From: an uncultured Eubacteriales bacterium | GTDB lineage: Bacteria; Bacillota; Clostridia; Lachnospirales; Lachnospiraceae | Direction of reading: 5' to 3' | DNA: 6,193 nucleotides | Assembly: GCA_900545455.1 (NCBI GenBank) | Contig: UQZF01000162.1 | Location: 1-6,193 of the forward strand | In this document: positions 1 through 5,452 of the stretch, one piece after another | How the letters are laid out: each line of letters starts with the position of its first letter | Position numbering within the stretch: the first letter of the stretch is position 1 | Position numbers and translations under genes: made by a program | Notes under the pieces: model-generated | Database searches by the model: none | Told to the model about the DNA's origin: nothing | The model's input: the letters and a program-made list of their open reading frames with translations, nothing else

Positions 1-81
1 CAGGTATTTTATGAAGAAAAAGAGCGTCGAGGAATTGCCTAAGTTCGTTTTACATTGATTGAATATTCTAAGGAGCAAAGC

Positions 82-100
82 TTGAAAGAAAAACTTTCAA
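82..100. repeat. Small perfect hairpin (7-bp stem, 5-nt loop)
   Basis: TTGAAAG (82-88) is the exact reverse complement of CTTTCAA (94-100), with an A-rich 5-nt loop. No T-tract follows, so it does not look like an intrinsic terminator. Its role is unknown. It lies 19 bp before the larger palindrome at 119-141. Confidence 0.4.
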
Positions 101-118
101 ACTACTTATTGGTGGCAG

Positions 119-141
119 TACTGCAAGCAATGCTTGCAGTA
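119..141. repeat. Perfect 23-bp palindrome (11-bp half-sites, 1-bp centre)
   Basis: TACTGCAAGCA (119-129) and TGCTTGCAGTA (131-141) are exact reverse complements around a single central A. The one-base centre means an RNA hairpin would have to open several pairs to form a loop. The arrangement therefore fits a binding site for a dimeric DNA-binding protein, or the relic of a recombination site, better than a terminator. No T-tract follows and no adjacent regulator gene is visible, so the function is unassigned. Confidence 0.45.
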
Positions 142-230
142 TGCAGGGGTATAAGAATGATTATAGAGAGTGGAAGATTATGTTGAGTAACACAAAGAAT
201 TTCTATTTATTAATCTCCCTCAACACCTAT

Positions 231-413
231 ATTGGGTACACAGTTCAGTAAAATGGGCTGTATACCTGTTTTTTCATTGTATCGTCATAATTTCGGGTAC
301 AGAGAGCAGAATATGCCATGAAATACCCATCTCCCCTTCAAAAACAGGACAATTTGGGTATAGAGATAAGCTCTGTGCTTTGTATACCCAAGGCGGGAAA
401 GTTTTACAGGTAA
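231..413. repeat. Three imperfect palindromic units at an exact 61-bp period
   Basis: The motif GGGTA(C/T)A begins at 234, 295 and 356, and the matching arm ATACC at 262, 323 and 384, so both arms recur at exactly 61 bp. Across the three units the shared columns are GGGTA, a following A, AG, a second AG and ATACC; the sequence between and after the arms has diverged. Each unit can form a hairpin. Unit 1 is 234-243 with 258-267 (8 of 10 Watson-Crick pairs, one mismatch, one G-T). Unit 2 is 295-299 with 324-328. Unit 3 is 354-362 with 383-391 (9 perfect pairs). A fourth, decayed copy of only the left arm (GCGTAC) may start at 417. The period would fit a repeat-plus-spacer array, but the repeats are far too degenerate for a CRISPR, and no cas gene is present. 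I read it as a tandemly amplified palindromic intergenic repeat of unknown function. Confidence 0.55.
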
Positions 414-621
414 TCTGCGTACTTCATCAATAATTTTCCGAAAATCAGGCAGAATATATAACATATCAAATCACAAAAAGCCAAATTCCCCTTTCGCAAT
501 CAAATCATGTGTAATATAATTGATATATGCAGCCATAATAAACAATATTTGGCATTAAACATTTTTTATGGTGAATAAGGCAGTATTTGCATCTAATCTC
601 CATAAATTAAATTCAGAATAA

Positions 622-925
622 GATTCGGGTGTCAAAACATGCTTTCACAATTTTAATATGTATATCGTGTCATATTTATACATATCACGACTTTTGGTAG
701 AAGCTTAGTTGTTCTTAGGACTCTGTTTACTGTACAGCCACAGGCGGCAGGATGCCGGCTGAGTTGCAAACAGCCATGGATGGCTGATTTTGCAACGGTG
801 GCGGAAGGAGAAGAAATTTTTTCAGAGTCATTAGAACAACTTGCTTCGTACAACGGAGCTGATATGCATAAATAAAACATGATATACACATAAGAATCAG
901 AACAGCATGTTTTGATACCTGAATC
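622..925. mobile_element. ~304-bp long-inverted-repeat element, MITE-like, without coding capacity
   Basis: The terminal 22 bp at 622-643 and 904-925 are inverted copies matching at 20 of 22 positions. Both differences (627 with 920, 631 with 916) are G-U pairs in RNA, so the stem would be unbroken. The similarity continues inward to about 725 and 822: roughly 100-bp arms at about 75% complementarity, including the block AGTTGTTCT and the inner GACTCTG/CAGAGTC. The centre adds nested hairpins: GTTGCAAA (763-770) with TTTGCAAC (789-796) enclosing CAGCCAT-GG-ATGGCTG (771-786), and GGCA-GGA-TGCC (746-756). No transposase is encoded; minus-strand open frames across it follow from the symmetry. 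These features are typical of miniature inverted-repeat transposable elements. I could not find a convincing target-site duplication, so insertion boundaries are uncertain and a structured-RNA role is an alternative. Confidence 0.6.
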
Positions 926-939
926 AGATTAATAATGAA

Positions 940-945
940 AGAAGG
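940..945 (+). promoter_or_regulatory. Ribosome binding site that fixes the hydrolase start at 953
   Basis: AGAAGG ends 7 bp before the ATG at 953. The upstream in-frame ATG at 935 overlaps the site region and has no Shine-Dalgarno sequence at a workable distance. I see no strong promoter between the repeat element and the gene. Weak candidates exist inside the element's right arm (for example TATACA at 883-888), and none is convincing. Confidence 0.7.
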
Positions 946-952
946 TCTATAT

Positions 953-1927
953 ATGTGCACGGCAGCAACTTACAGAACGAAAGATTTCTACTTCGGAAGA
1001 ACACTTGACTATGAATTTTCTTATGGCGACGATGTCGCGGTGACACCGAGAAAGTACCCGTTTGAGTTCAGACACATGGGAAGGGTGGACAGCCACTATG
1101 CGATAATCGGCATGGCGCATGTGGCGGGAGGTTATCCGCTCTATTACGATGCGATTAATGAGAAGGGGCTCGGAATGGCGGGGCTCAACTTTGTGGGGAA
1201 TGCAAAGTATCAGGAGCTTGAGGACGGAAGAGAGAACGTGGCGCAGTTCGAGTTTATACCGTGGATACTCTCACAGTGCGCGAGCGTAGCGGAGGCGAGG
1301 GAGTACCTCGGAAGGATGAATCTTGTCGGGACAACCTTCAGCGAGCATTTTCCGGCGGCACAGCTTCATTGGCTGATTGCGGATGAGAATGAGGCGATTA
1401 CCGTGGAGTGCACGGCGGCAGGGCTTAACGTGTATGACAATCCGGTCGGCGTGCTAACGAACAATCCGCCGTTTGAGACGCAGATGTTCATGTTAAACAA
1501 CTATATCGGACTCTCGCCGAAGCAGCCGGACAATGGTTTTTCGGATAAAATCGAGCTTAAAACCTACAGCAGAGGCATGGGAGCACTCGGACTTCCGGGA
1601 GATTTGTCGTCCGCGTCGAGATTTGCGAGGGTGGCATACACGAAGCTCAACTCGGTTTCGGGGGATGACGAGGAGTCGAGCGTGAGCCAGTTTTTCCATA
1701 TATTGGGAAGCGTCGACCAGCAGCGTGGATGCTGTGAGGTGGCGGAGGGCAAGTATGAGATAACGATATACACATCATGCTGCAATGCATCGAAAGGAAT
1801 ATACTACTACACGACCTACGATAACCACAGTGTGACGGCGGTTGACATGCACCGTGAGAATCTCGATGGAAGTGAACTCGTGACATATCCGCTCGACGAG
1901 AAGATGAAGTTCAATTTTGTCAATTAA
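953..1927 (+). CDS. bsh: Bile salt hydrolase (choloylglycine hydrolase), Ntn-hydrolase family
   Basis: Cytoplasmic enzyme that cuts the amide bond of glycine- or taurine-conjugated bile salts, releasing free bile acid. The 324-residue length is normal for the family and there is no signal peptide. The protein begins Met-Cys-Thr-Ala; removal of Met exposes Cys2, the N-terminal nucleophile, which is why the start is placed at 953 and not at the in-frame ATG at 935 (six extra residues would bury the nucleophile). Visible family positions are Arg16 and Asp19 in FGRTLDYE, Asn79 in AGLNF, Asn170 in VLTNNP and Arg223 in SASRF, matching the Cys2/Arg/Asp/Asn/Asn/Arg active set. Asn79 sits where penicillin V acylases usually have Tyr, which favours bile salts. 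From memory, long blocks match Enterococcus faecalis-type hydrolases (YPLYYDAINEKGLG, SRGMG, SQFFHIL, SCCN, KGIYYY). Two Cys-Cys pairs occur (260-261, 276-277); the second is family-typical. It is the first gene after the repeat element, and no clear terminator follows it. Confidence 0.95.
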   Translation: MCTAATYRTKDFYFGRTLDYEFSYGDDVAVTPRKYPFEFRHMGRVDSHYAIIGMAHVAGGYPLYYDAINEKGLGMAGLNFVGNAKYQELEDGRENVAQFEFIPWILSQCASVAEAREYLGRMNLVGTTFSEHFPAAQLHWLIADENEAITVECTAAGLNVYDNPVGVLTNNPPFETQMFMLNNYIGLSPKQPDNGFSDKIELKTYSRGMGALGLPGDLSSASRFARVAYTKLNSVSGDDEESSVSQFFHILGSVDQQRGCCEVAEGKYEITIYTSCCNASKGIYYYTTYDNHSVTAVDMHRENLDGSELVTYPLDEKMKFNFVN

Positions 1928-2059
1928 ATATCAAGACCAATAAAAGGCAAAGTTATAAAAAAGCTGATATTAATGTACACAAAACAACCATAAGGAGTTA
2001 TAATTAAACGGTAAATATCGCACGGAAAAGAAAACAAAAGCAAAAGGAGCGTGTTATTT
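1928..2059 (+). promoter_or_regulatory. Hydrolase-chemoreceptor gap with a possible promoter
   Basis: This 132-bp AT-rich gap has a perfect -10 hexamer, TATAAT, at 1999-2004. The best -35 (TGTACA, 1974-1979) is weak and 19 bp away. I found no match to a flagellar sigma-28 promoter (TAAA, ~15 bp, CGATAA-like). AATATCA (1927-1933) and TGATATT (1965-1971) are inverted copies, but their loop is 31 nt and no T-tract follows, so this is not a convincing terminator. The chemoreceptor could therefore be transcribed from here, by read-through from the hydrolase, or both. Confidence 0.35.
2044..2049 (+). promoter_or_regulatory. Ribosome binding site that fixes the chemoreceptor start at 2060
   Basis: AAGGAG lies 10 bp before the ATG at 2060. 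The in-frame GTG at 2051 is only 1 bp away from it and cannot be served by this site, so the shorter product is preferred. Confidence 0.75.
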
Positions 2060-3841
2060 ATGAAGAACTTGAGTGTGCGTATCAAAATGATAATGCTTGC
2101 GGTCATCACAATGATTGGAACGCTTGCGATTGCACTGATTTCACAGTTGAACATCAGTGAGATGGAGGACGGAGCTGAAAGTGTGCTTCGTGCGAGCATT
2201 GAGAGCGATTATGACCAGAACATCAAGAATCAGGTCGACAATGCAATATCAATGCTGAATGCGGTGTATGCAGGATATGAGAACGGAGATTATACGCTTG
2301 ATGAGGCAAAGGAACGAGGAGCAAATCTTCTTCGTGAGCTCAGATACGGTGACGGCGGATACTTCTGGGCAGATACCTACGAGGGCGTGAATGTCGTTCT
2401 TCTCGGCAATTCAACTGAGGGAACCAACCGTATGGATGCGAAGGATGCCGATGGAAATTCATATATCAGGGACATCATAAATGCGGGAAAGAATGCCGAT
2501 GGCGGCTATGTTGATTATGTGTACCCTAAGGCAGGCGAGACGGAGCCGTCACCTAAGAGAGCGTACAGCAAGGCTTTTGAGCCGTTCGGATGGGTAGTGG
2601 GAACAGGTAACTATATCGATTATATTGACACGACGGTTGCCAACGAGACGGCAGCAATGCAGGCTAATGCCAGGTCGGCGATGATTAAGATTGTCGCAGG
2701 CGGAGGCATAATGACGATACTCGTTCTGGCAGTGTGCATTTATATGGCAATCGAACTCAGTAAATCATTCAGATATGCGCTGGGTTATATCGGAAATATT
2801 ACAAAGGGTGATTTTACACATGAACTTCCTAAGCGTCTTCAGAACAGGAAGGACGATTTCGGAATTCTCGGAGAGAATCTTGAAAATATGAAGATGCAGG
2901 TAAGTGCACTTATCAAGGAGGTTAAGAACCAGAGCAACATCATCGGCGAGGTTGTCGATTCGGTTAAGACAAACGTCGTATCGCTCACGGGCAATATCGA
3001 GGATGTATCGGCGACGACACAGGAGCTCGCAGCGAGCATGGAGGAGACTGCAGCTTCCTCAGATACGGTAAAGAGTATGTCAAATGAGATTGAGGAGGCG
3101 GCAAAGAACATTGCCACACGTTCCCAGGACGGAGCACAGCAGGCAGCGGATATTCACGAGCGTGCAACCAAGGCACAGAACGATACGAGAGAGCAGCGTA
3201 CACATGCTACCGAGGTACATAACAACATAAGAGAGAGTCTTACCAAGGCACTTGAGGATGCGAAGGTTGTAAAGCAGATTGAGGTTCTCTCATCGGCTAT
3301 CATGGAGATTACAAGCCAGACCAACCTCCTTGCGCTCAACGCCTCAATCGAGGCAGCCCGTGCCGGGGATGCCGGAAGAGGCTTTGCGGTTGTGGCGACC
3401 GAGATTGGCGGACTTGCAGAGCAGTCCAAGGATGCCGTAGTTCAGATTCAGCAGGTTACGGAGGCAGTTACTTCATCCGTTGAGCGTCTCTCCAAGGATG
3501 CACAGGAGCTTCTTGAATTTGTTGGCGGCGACGTTGTCGCAAGCTATGATATGTTTGACAAGGTTGCTGATGCGTACAATCAGGATGCCAAGTACATTGA
3601 TATGCTCATAAGCGATTTCAGCGCGACATCCGAGGAGCTCTTAGCTTCAATCGACGGAGTTCTCTCATCGATGGACGGAATTGCCACGGCAACCAACGAG
3701 GGTGCTAAGGGAACAACCGACATCGCACAGAAAACCGTCGATGTCAAGGCGGAGGCAGACGAGGTTACTAATGAGGTTGCCAAGTGTGATGAGACTGCAA
3801 GAAGGCTCAGCGAAGAGATTTCGGTATTCAAGGTTAATTAG
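2060..3841 (+). CDS. Methyl-accepting chemotaxis protein with a single-Cache sensor domain
   Basis: Inner-membrane chemoreceptor of 593 residues that would relay an extracellular signal through CheW and CheA to the flagellar motor. Domain order: short cytoplasmic start, first membrane helix (~9-30), extracytoplasmic sensor (~35-205), second membrane helix (~208-230), HAMP linker (~231-285) and a long coiled-coil signalling domain to the end. The sensor has the single-Cache (sCache_2-like) signature: RYGDGGYFWAD, a GGYVDYVYPK strand and FGWVVGTGNYID; known ligands in this class are small organic acids, but the ligand here is unknown. The hairpin tip is textbook: QTNLLALNASIEAARAGD followed by GRGFAVVA at ~420-446. 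Likely methylation regions are around QELAASMEETAAS (~321-333) and SATSEELLAS (~521-530). The HAMP lacks the usual proline early in its first helix. There is no C-terminal CheR-tethering pentapeptide. No che or flagellar genes are in view, so it looks like a stand-alone receptor gene closed by its own terminator. Confidence 0.95.
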   Translation: MKNLSVRIKMIMLAVITMIGTLAIALISQLNISEMEDGAESVLRASIESDYDQNIKNQVDNAISMLNAVYAGYENGDYTLDEAKERGANLLRELRYGDGGYFWADTYEGVNVVLLGNSTEGTNRMDAKDADGNSYIRDIINAGKNADGGYVDYVYPKAGETEPSPKRAYSKAFEPFGWVVGTGNYIDYIDTTVANETAAMQANARSAMIKIVAGGGIMTILVLAVCIYMAIELSKSFRYALGYIGNITKGDFTHELPKRLQNRKDDFGILGENLENMKMQVSALIKEVKNQSNIIGEVVDSVKTNVVSLTGNIEDVSATTQELAASMEETAASSDTVKSMSNEIEEAAKNIATRSQDGAQQAADIHERATKAQNDTREQRTHATEVHNNIRESLTKALEDAKVVKQIEVLSSAIMEITSQTNLLALNASIEAARAGDAGRGFAVVATEIGGLAEQSKDAVVQIQQVTEAVTSSVERLSKDAQELLEFVGGDVVASYDMFDKVADAYNQDAKYIDMLISDFSATSEELLASIDGVLSSMDGIATATNEGAKGTTDIAQKTVDVKAEADEVTNEVAKCDETARRLSEEISVFKVN

Positions 3842-3853
3842 CGGTAGGACAGC

Positions 3854-3880
3854 CTGATATTAGGGCTGTTGGAATATCAG
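3854..3880 (+). repeat. 8-bp hairpin just after the chemoreceptor stop codon
   Basis: CTGATATT (3854-3861) pairs perfectly with AATATCAG (3873-3880) around an 11-nt loop. There is no T-tract, so it is not a terminator itself. It lies 9 bp upstream of the terminator stem and may protect the 3' end of the transcript from decay; that role is inference. Confidence 0.4.
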
Positions 3881-3888
3881 ATACAATA

Positions 3889-3944
3889 AAATTCCCATTA
3901 TGTGTGTACATCGATGTACTGCATGATGGGAATTTCTTTTTTCT
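3889..3944 (+). terminator. Strong intrinsic terminator after the chemoreceptor
   Basis: AAATTCCCATTATG (3889-3902) pairs with CATGATGGGAATTT (3922-3935) over 14 pairs, one of them G-U. An inner stem GTACAT (3906-3911) with ATGTAC (3914-3919) extends it. A T-rich run (3933-3944, TTTCTTTTTTCT) follows directly. The A-rich left side could also make it work on the opposite strand, but no gene lies that way here. It separates the chemoreceptor from the efflux-pump operon. Confidence 0.85.
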
Positions 3945-3970
3945 ATTAAAAAATATTAAAGAAAATTTTA

Positions 3971-3998
3971 TTGACAAACTGTACTTTTGCACTATAAT
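3971..3998 (+). promoter_or_regulatory. Near-consensus housekeeping promoter for the MATE operon
   Basis: Both hexamers match the sigma-70/sigma-A consensus exactly: TTGACA at 3971-3976 and TATAAT at 3993-3998, with a 16-bp spacer. Transcription should start near 4005, giving a leader of about 70 nt. Such a strong promoter suggests high basal expression unless a repressor or leader element restrains it. Confidence 0.85.
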
Positions 3999-4020
3999 CA
4001 TACCGTAAAACTCGGAAATT

Positions 4021-4042
4021 ACGCCGCGTCAGGGTGCGGTGT
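4021..4042 (+). promoter_or_regulatory. GC-rich hairpin in the MATE operon leader
   Basis: ACGCCGC (4021-4027) pairs with GCGGTGT (4036-4042), seven pairs with one G-U, around an 8-nt loop. A short T-run (4051-4055) lies about 8 bp further on, which is too far for a standard terminator, though attenuation cannot be excluded. I do not recognise a known riboswitch class. The ribosome binding site (TGAGG, 4065-4069) is outside the stem. Confidence 0.35.
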
Positions 4043-4074
4043 GAAATGAATTTTTACTTGGAAATGAGGTTTAA

Positions 4075-5436
4075 ATGGCAAACAAGGATAAAAAATATGA
4101 GATAGATATGTGCAACGGTACACTGCTTGACAAGCTTATATCGTTTGCGCTCCCGCTTATGCTGTCGGGAATATTGCAGCTTATGTTCAATGCGGTTGAT
4201 ATTATAGTGGTGGGAAAATTCAGCGGAAGTCAGGCACTCGCGGCGGTCGGCTCGACGACGTCGCTCATCAACCTTTTTATAAATCTTTTTATCGGAATAT
4301 CGCTCGGAGCAAATGTACTCGCGGCGAGATTCTATGCGGCAGGCAAGGATAAGGAGATGTCCGAGACGGTGCACAGCGCGATGGCACTTGCACTCATAAG
4401 CGGTGTTGCGATGCTGTTTGTCGGGCTCATTTTTGCGAGGGGCGCACTTGAGCTTATGGACACGCCGGATGATGTAATCGACCAGTCGACGCTTTACATG
4501 AGAATATATTTCATGGGAATGCCGTTTTTCATGATGTACAACTACGGAGCGGCGATTCTCAGGGCAGTAGGCGATACGAAGCGACCGCTTCTGTTCCTTG
4601 TGATAGCGGGAGTTGTTAACGCGGGACTTAATATGTTCCTCGTGATTGTGTTCCATTTAGGCGTTGCGGGTGTTGCCATATCAACGGTTATTTCGCAGAT
4701 GATTTCATGCGTGCTCGTAATTATTTGTCTTTACAGGACACAGAGCAGCTATCAGCTCAGATTTTCAAAGTTGAAGCTCAGATGGGAATACATCAGTCAG
4801 ATATGCAAGGTCGGAATCCCGGCGGGAATACAGAGCATGGTCATCAACTTCTCGAATGTGCTTTTGCAGTCGTCGGTCAACTCATTCGGCTCGATTGCGA
4901 TGGCGGGATATACGGCGGCGAATAACATCTTCGGATTTTTGTTTGCATCAATCAACTCGGTTACACAGGCGTGCATGAGCTTCACGAGCCAGAATTACAG
5001 CGTCGGTAAGTACAAGAGAATGACCAAGGTGCTTATAGAGTGTATAGGGCTGTCGATGGCAGTGTCGCTGACGCTCGGATGCAGCGCGTTTTTCTTCGGA
5101 AATAAGATTCTGTGGATATACACGGACGACGCGGAGGTGGTAAAGGCGGGCATGGAGGTGCTGACCTACAGCACGGTTACATATTTTCTGTGCGGAATAA
5201 TGGATTTGTTCCCGGGTGCACTTAGAGGCATGGGCTACTCGACAGTGCCGATGATTTTGTCGGTTGTCGGAACGGTGGGAACGCGCCTCGTGTGGATATA
5301 CGGCGTGTTCCCGAAGCACAGGTCGCTCGATGTACTGTTCATATCATACCCGGCATCGTGGTTTATCACGATTGTTTTTCAGGTGATATGCTACATTATT
5401 GTTAGAAAAAAGATCAGCAGAAAAATCAGTAAATAA
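4075..5436 (+). CDS. MATE-family efflux transporter (first of a tandem pair)
   Basis: Integral membrane antiporter of 453 residues, the normal MATE length, expected to export cationic or amphipathic compounds using an inward Na+ or H+ gradient. About twelve hydrophobic segments can be seen, in two six-helix halves (roughly 17-218 and 243-443) joined by a polar linker (RTQSSYQLRFSKLKLRWEYI). Family marks are Asp42 in the first helix (FNAVDIIVVGK), which appears to correspond to the conserved cation-coupling Asp of NorM/PfMATE pumps; the GDTKRP loop at 166-171 followed by VNAGLNMFLV; and LRGMGYSTVP near 383-392 as the second-half counterpart. The C-terminus is a basic tail. The start is supported by TGAGG 5 bp upstream. 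It has its own strong promoter, and the second transporter follows after 16 bp. Overall style is like the YoeA/DinF-type bacterial MATEs. The substrate cannot be read from sequence. The 200-codon open frame opposite its first half is a codon-bias shadow. Confidence 0.93.
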   Translation: MANKDKKYEIDMCNGTLLDKLISFALPLMLSGILQLMFNAVDIIVVGKFSGSQALAAVGSTTSLINLFINLFIGISLGANVLAARFYAAGKDKEMSETVHSAMALALISGVAMLFVGLIFARGALELMDTPDDVIDQSTLYMRIYFMGMPFFMMYNYGAAILRAVGDTKRPLLFLVIAGVVNAGLNMFLVIVFHLGVAGVAISTVISQMISCVLVIICLYRTQSSYQLRFSKLKLRWEYISQICKVGIPAGIQSMVINFSNVLLQSSVNSFGSIAMAGYTAANNIFGFLFASINSVTQACMSFTSQNYSVGKYKRMTKVLIECIGLSMAVSLTLGCSAFFFGNKILWIYTDDAEVVKAGMEVLTYSTVTYFLCGIMDLFPGALRGMGYSTVPMILSVVGTVGTRLVWIYGVFPKHRSLDVLFISYPASWFITIVFQVICYIIVRKKISRKISK

Positions 5437-5452
5437 AAGGTGGAGGATTACC

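Larger units (their letters stand above)
1..621. other. AT-rich region with no convincing gene; several inverted repeats
   Basis: No frame on either strand gives a believable protein here. At the left edge two short open stretches enter from outside the window: frame 1 stops at 40-42 and frame 2 stops at 56-58. Either could be the tail of an upstream gene, but neither tail is recognisable. Frame 1 then stays open from 43 to 186 (47 codons, no good start or ribosome binding site), which could be a decayed remnant or chance. The rest is stop-rich. What stands out is symmetry: a hairpin at 82-100, a palindrome at 119-141, the 61-bp-spaced units at 231-413, and a 13-bp palindrome at 433-445 (ATTTTC, C, GAAAAT). 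From about 446 to 621 I see only AT-rich sequence. Confidence 0.6.

Noticed and set aside
43..186. 47-codon open stretch at the left edge as a gene or pseudogene
   Set aside because: It follows an in-frame stop, lacks a good start or ribosome binding site, runs through the perfect palindrome, and its translation resembles nothing I recognise.
231..413. CRISPR array (the 61-bp period fits a repeat plus spacer)
   Set aside because: The repeated parts share only short arms, not a near-identical 24-37-bp repeat, only three units exist, and no cas gene is visible.
653..960. Two minus-strand open frames of 77-78 codons overlapping the region before the hydrolase
   Set aside because: They lie within the long-inverted-repeat element, have no ribosome binding site or recognisable domain, and arise from the element's symmetry and AT-richness.
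1927..1971. Inverted repeat after the hydrolase stop as a terminator
   Set aside because: Only 7 AT-rich base pairs with a 31-nt loop and no T-tract.
2051..2059. GTG start for the chemoreceptor
   Set aside because: It would sit only 1 bp from AAGGAG; the ATG at 2060 has workable spacing and gives the usual basic start before the first membrane helix.
4046..4105. 19-codon upstream open frame overlapping the MATE start (ATG 4046, stop 4103-4105)
   Set aside because: No credible Shine-Dalgarno sequence precedes it, and an overlapping short frame of this size is expected by chance.
4054..4656. 200-codon minus-strand open frame opposite the first MATE gene
   Set aside because: Its product is an implausible Arg/His/Lys/Glu-rich chain with no domain, and it lies entirely antisense to a clear transporter. 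It is a shadow of the codon use of the real gene, as is the frame at 4948-5319.
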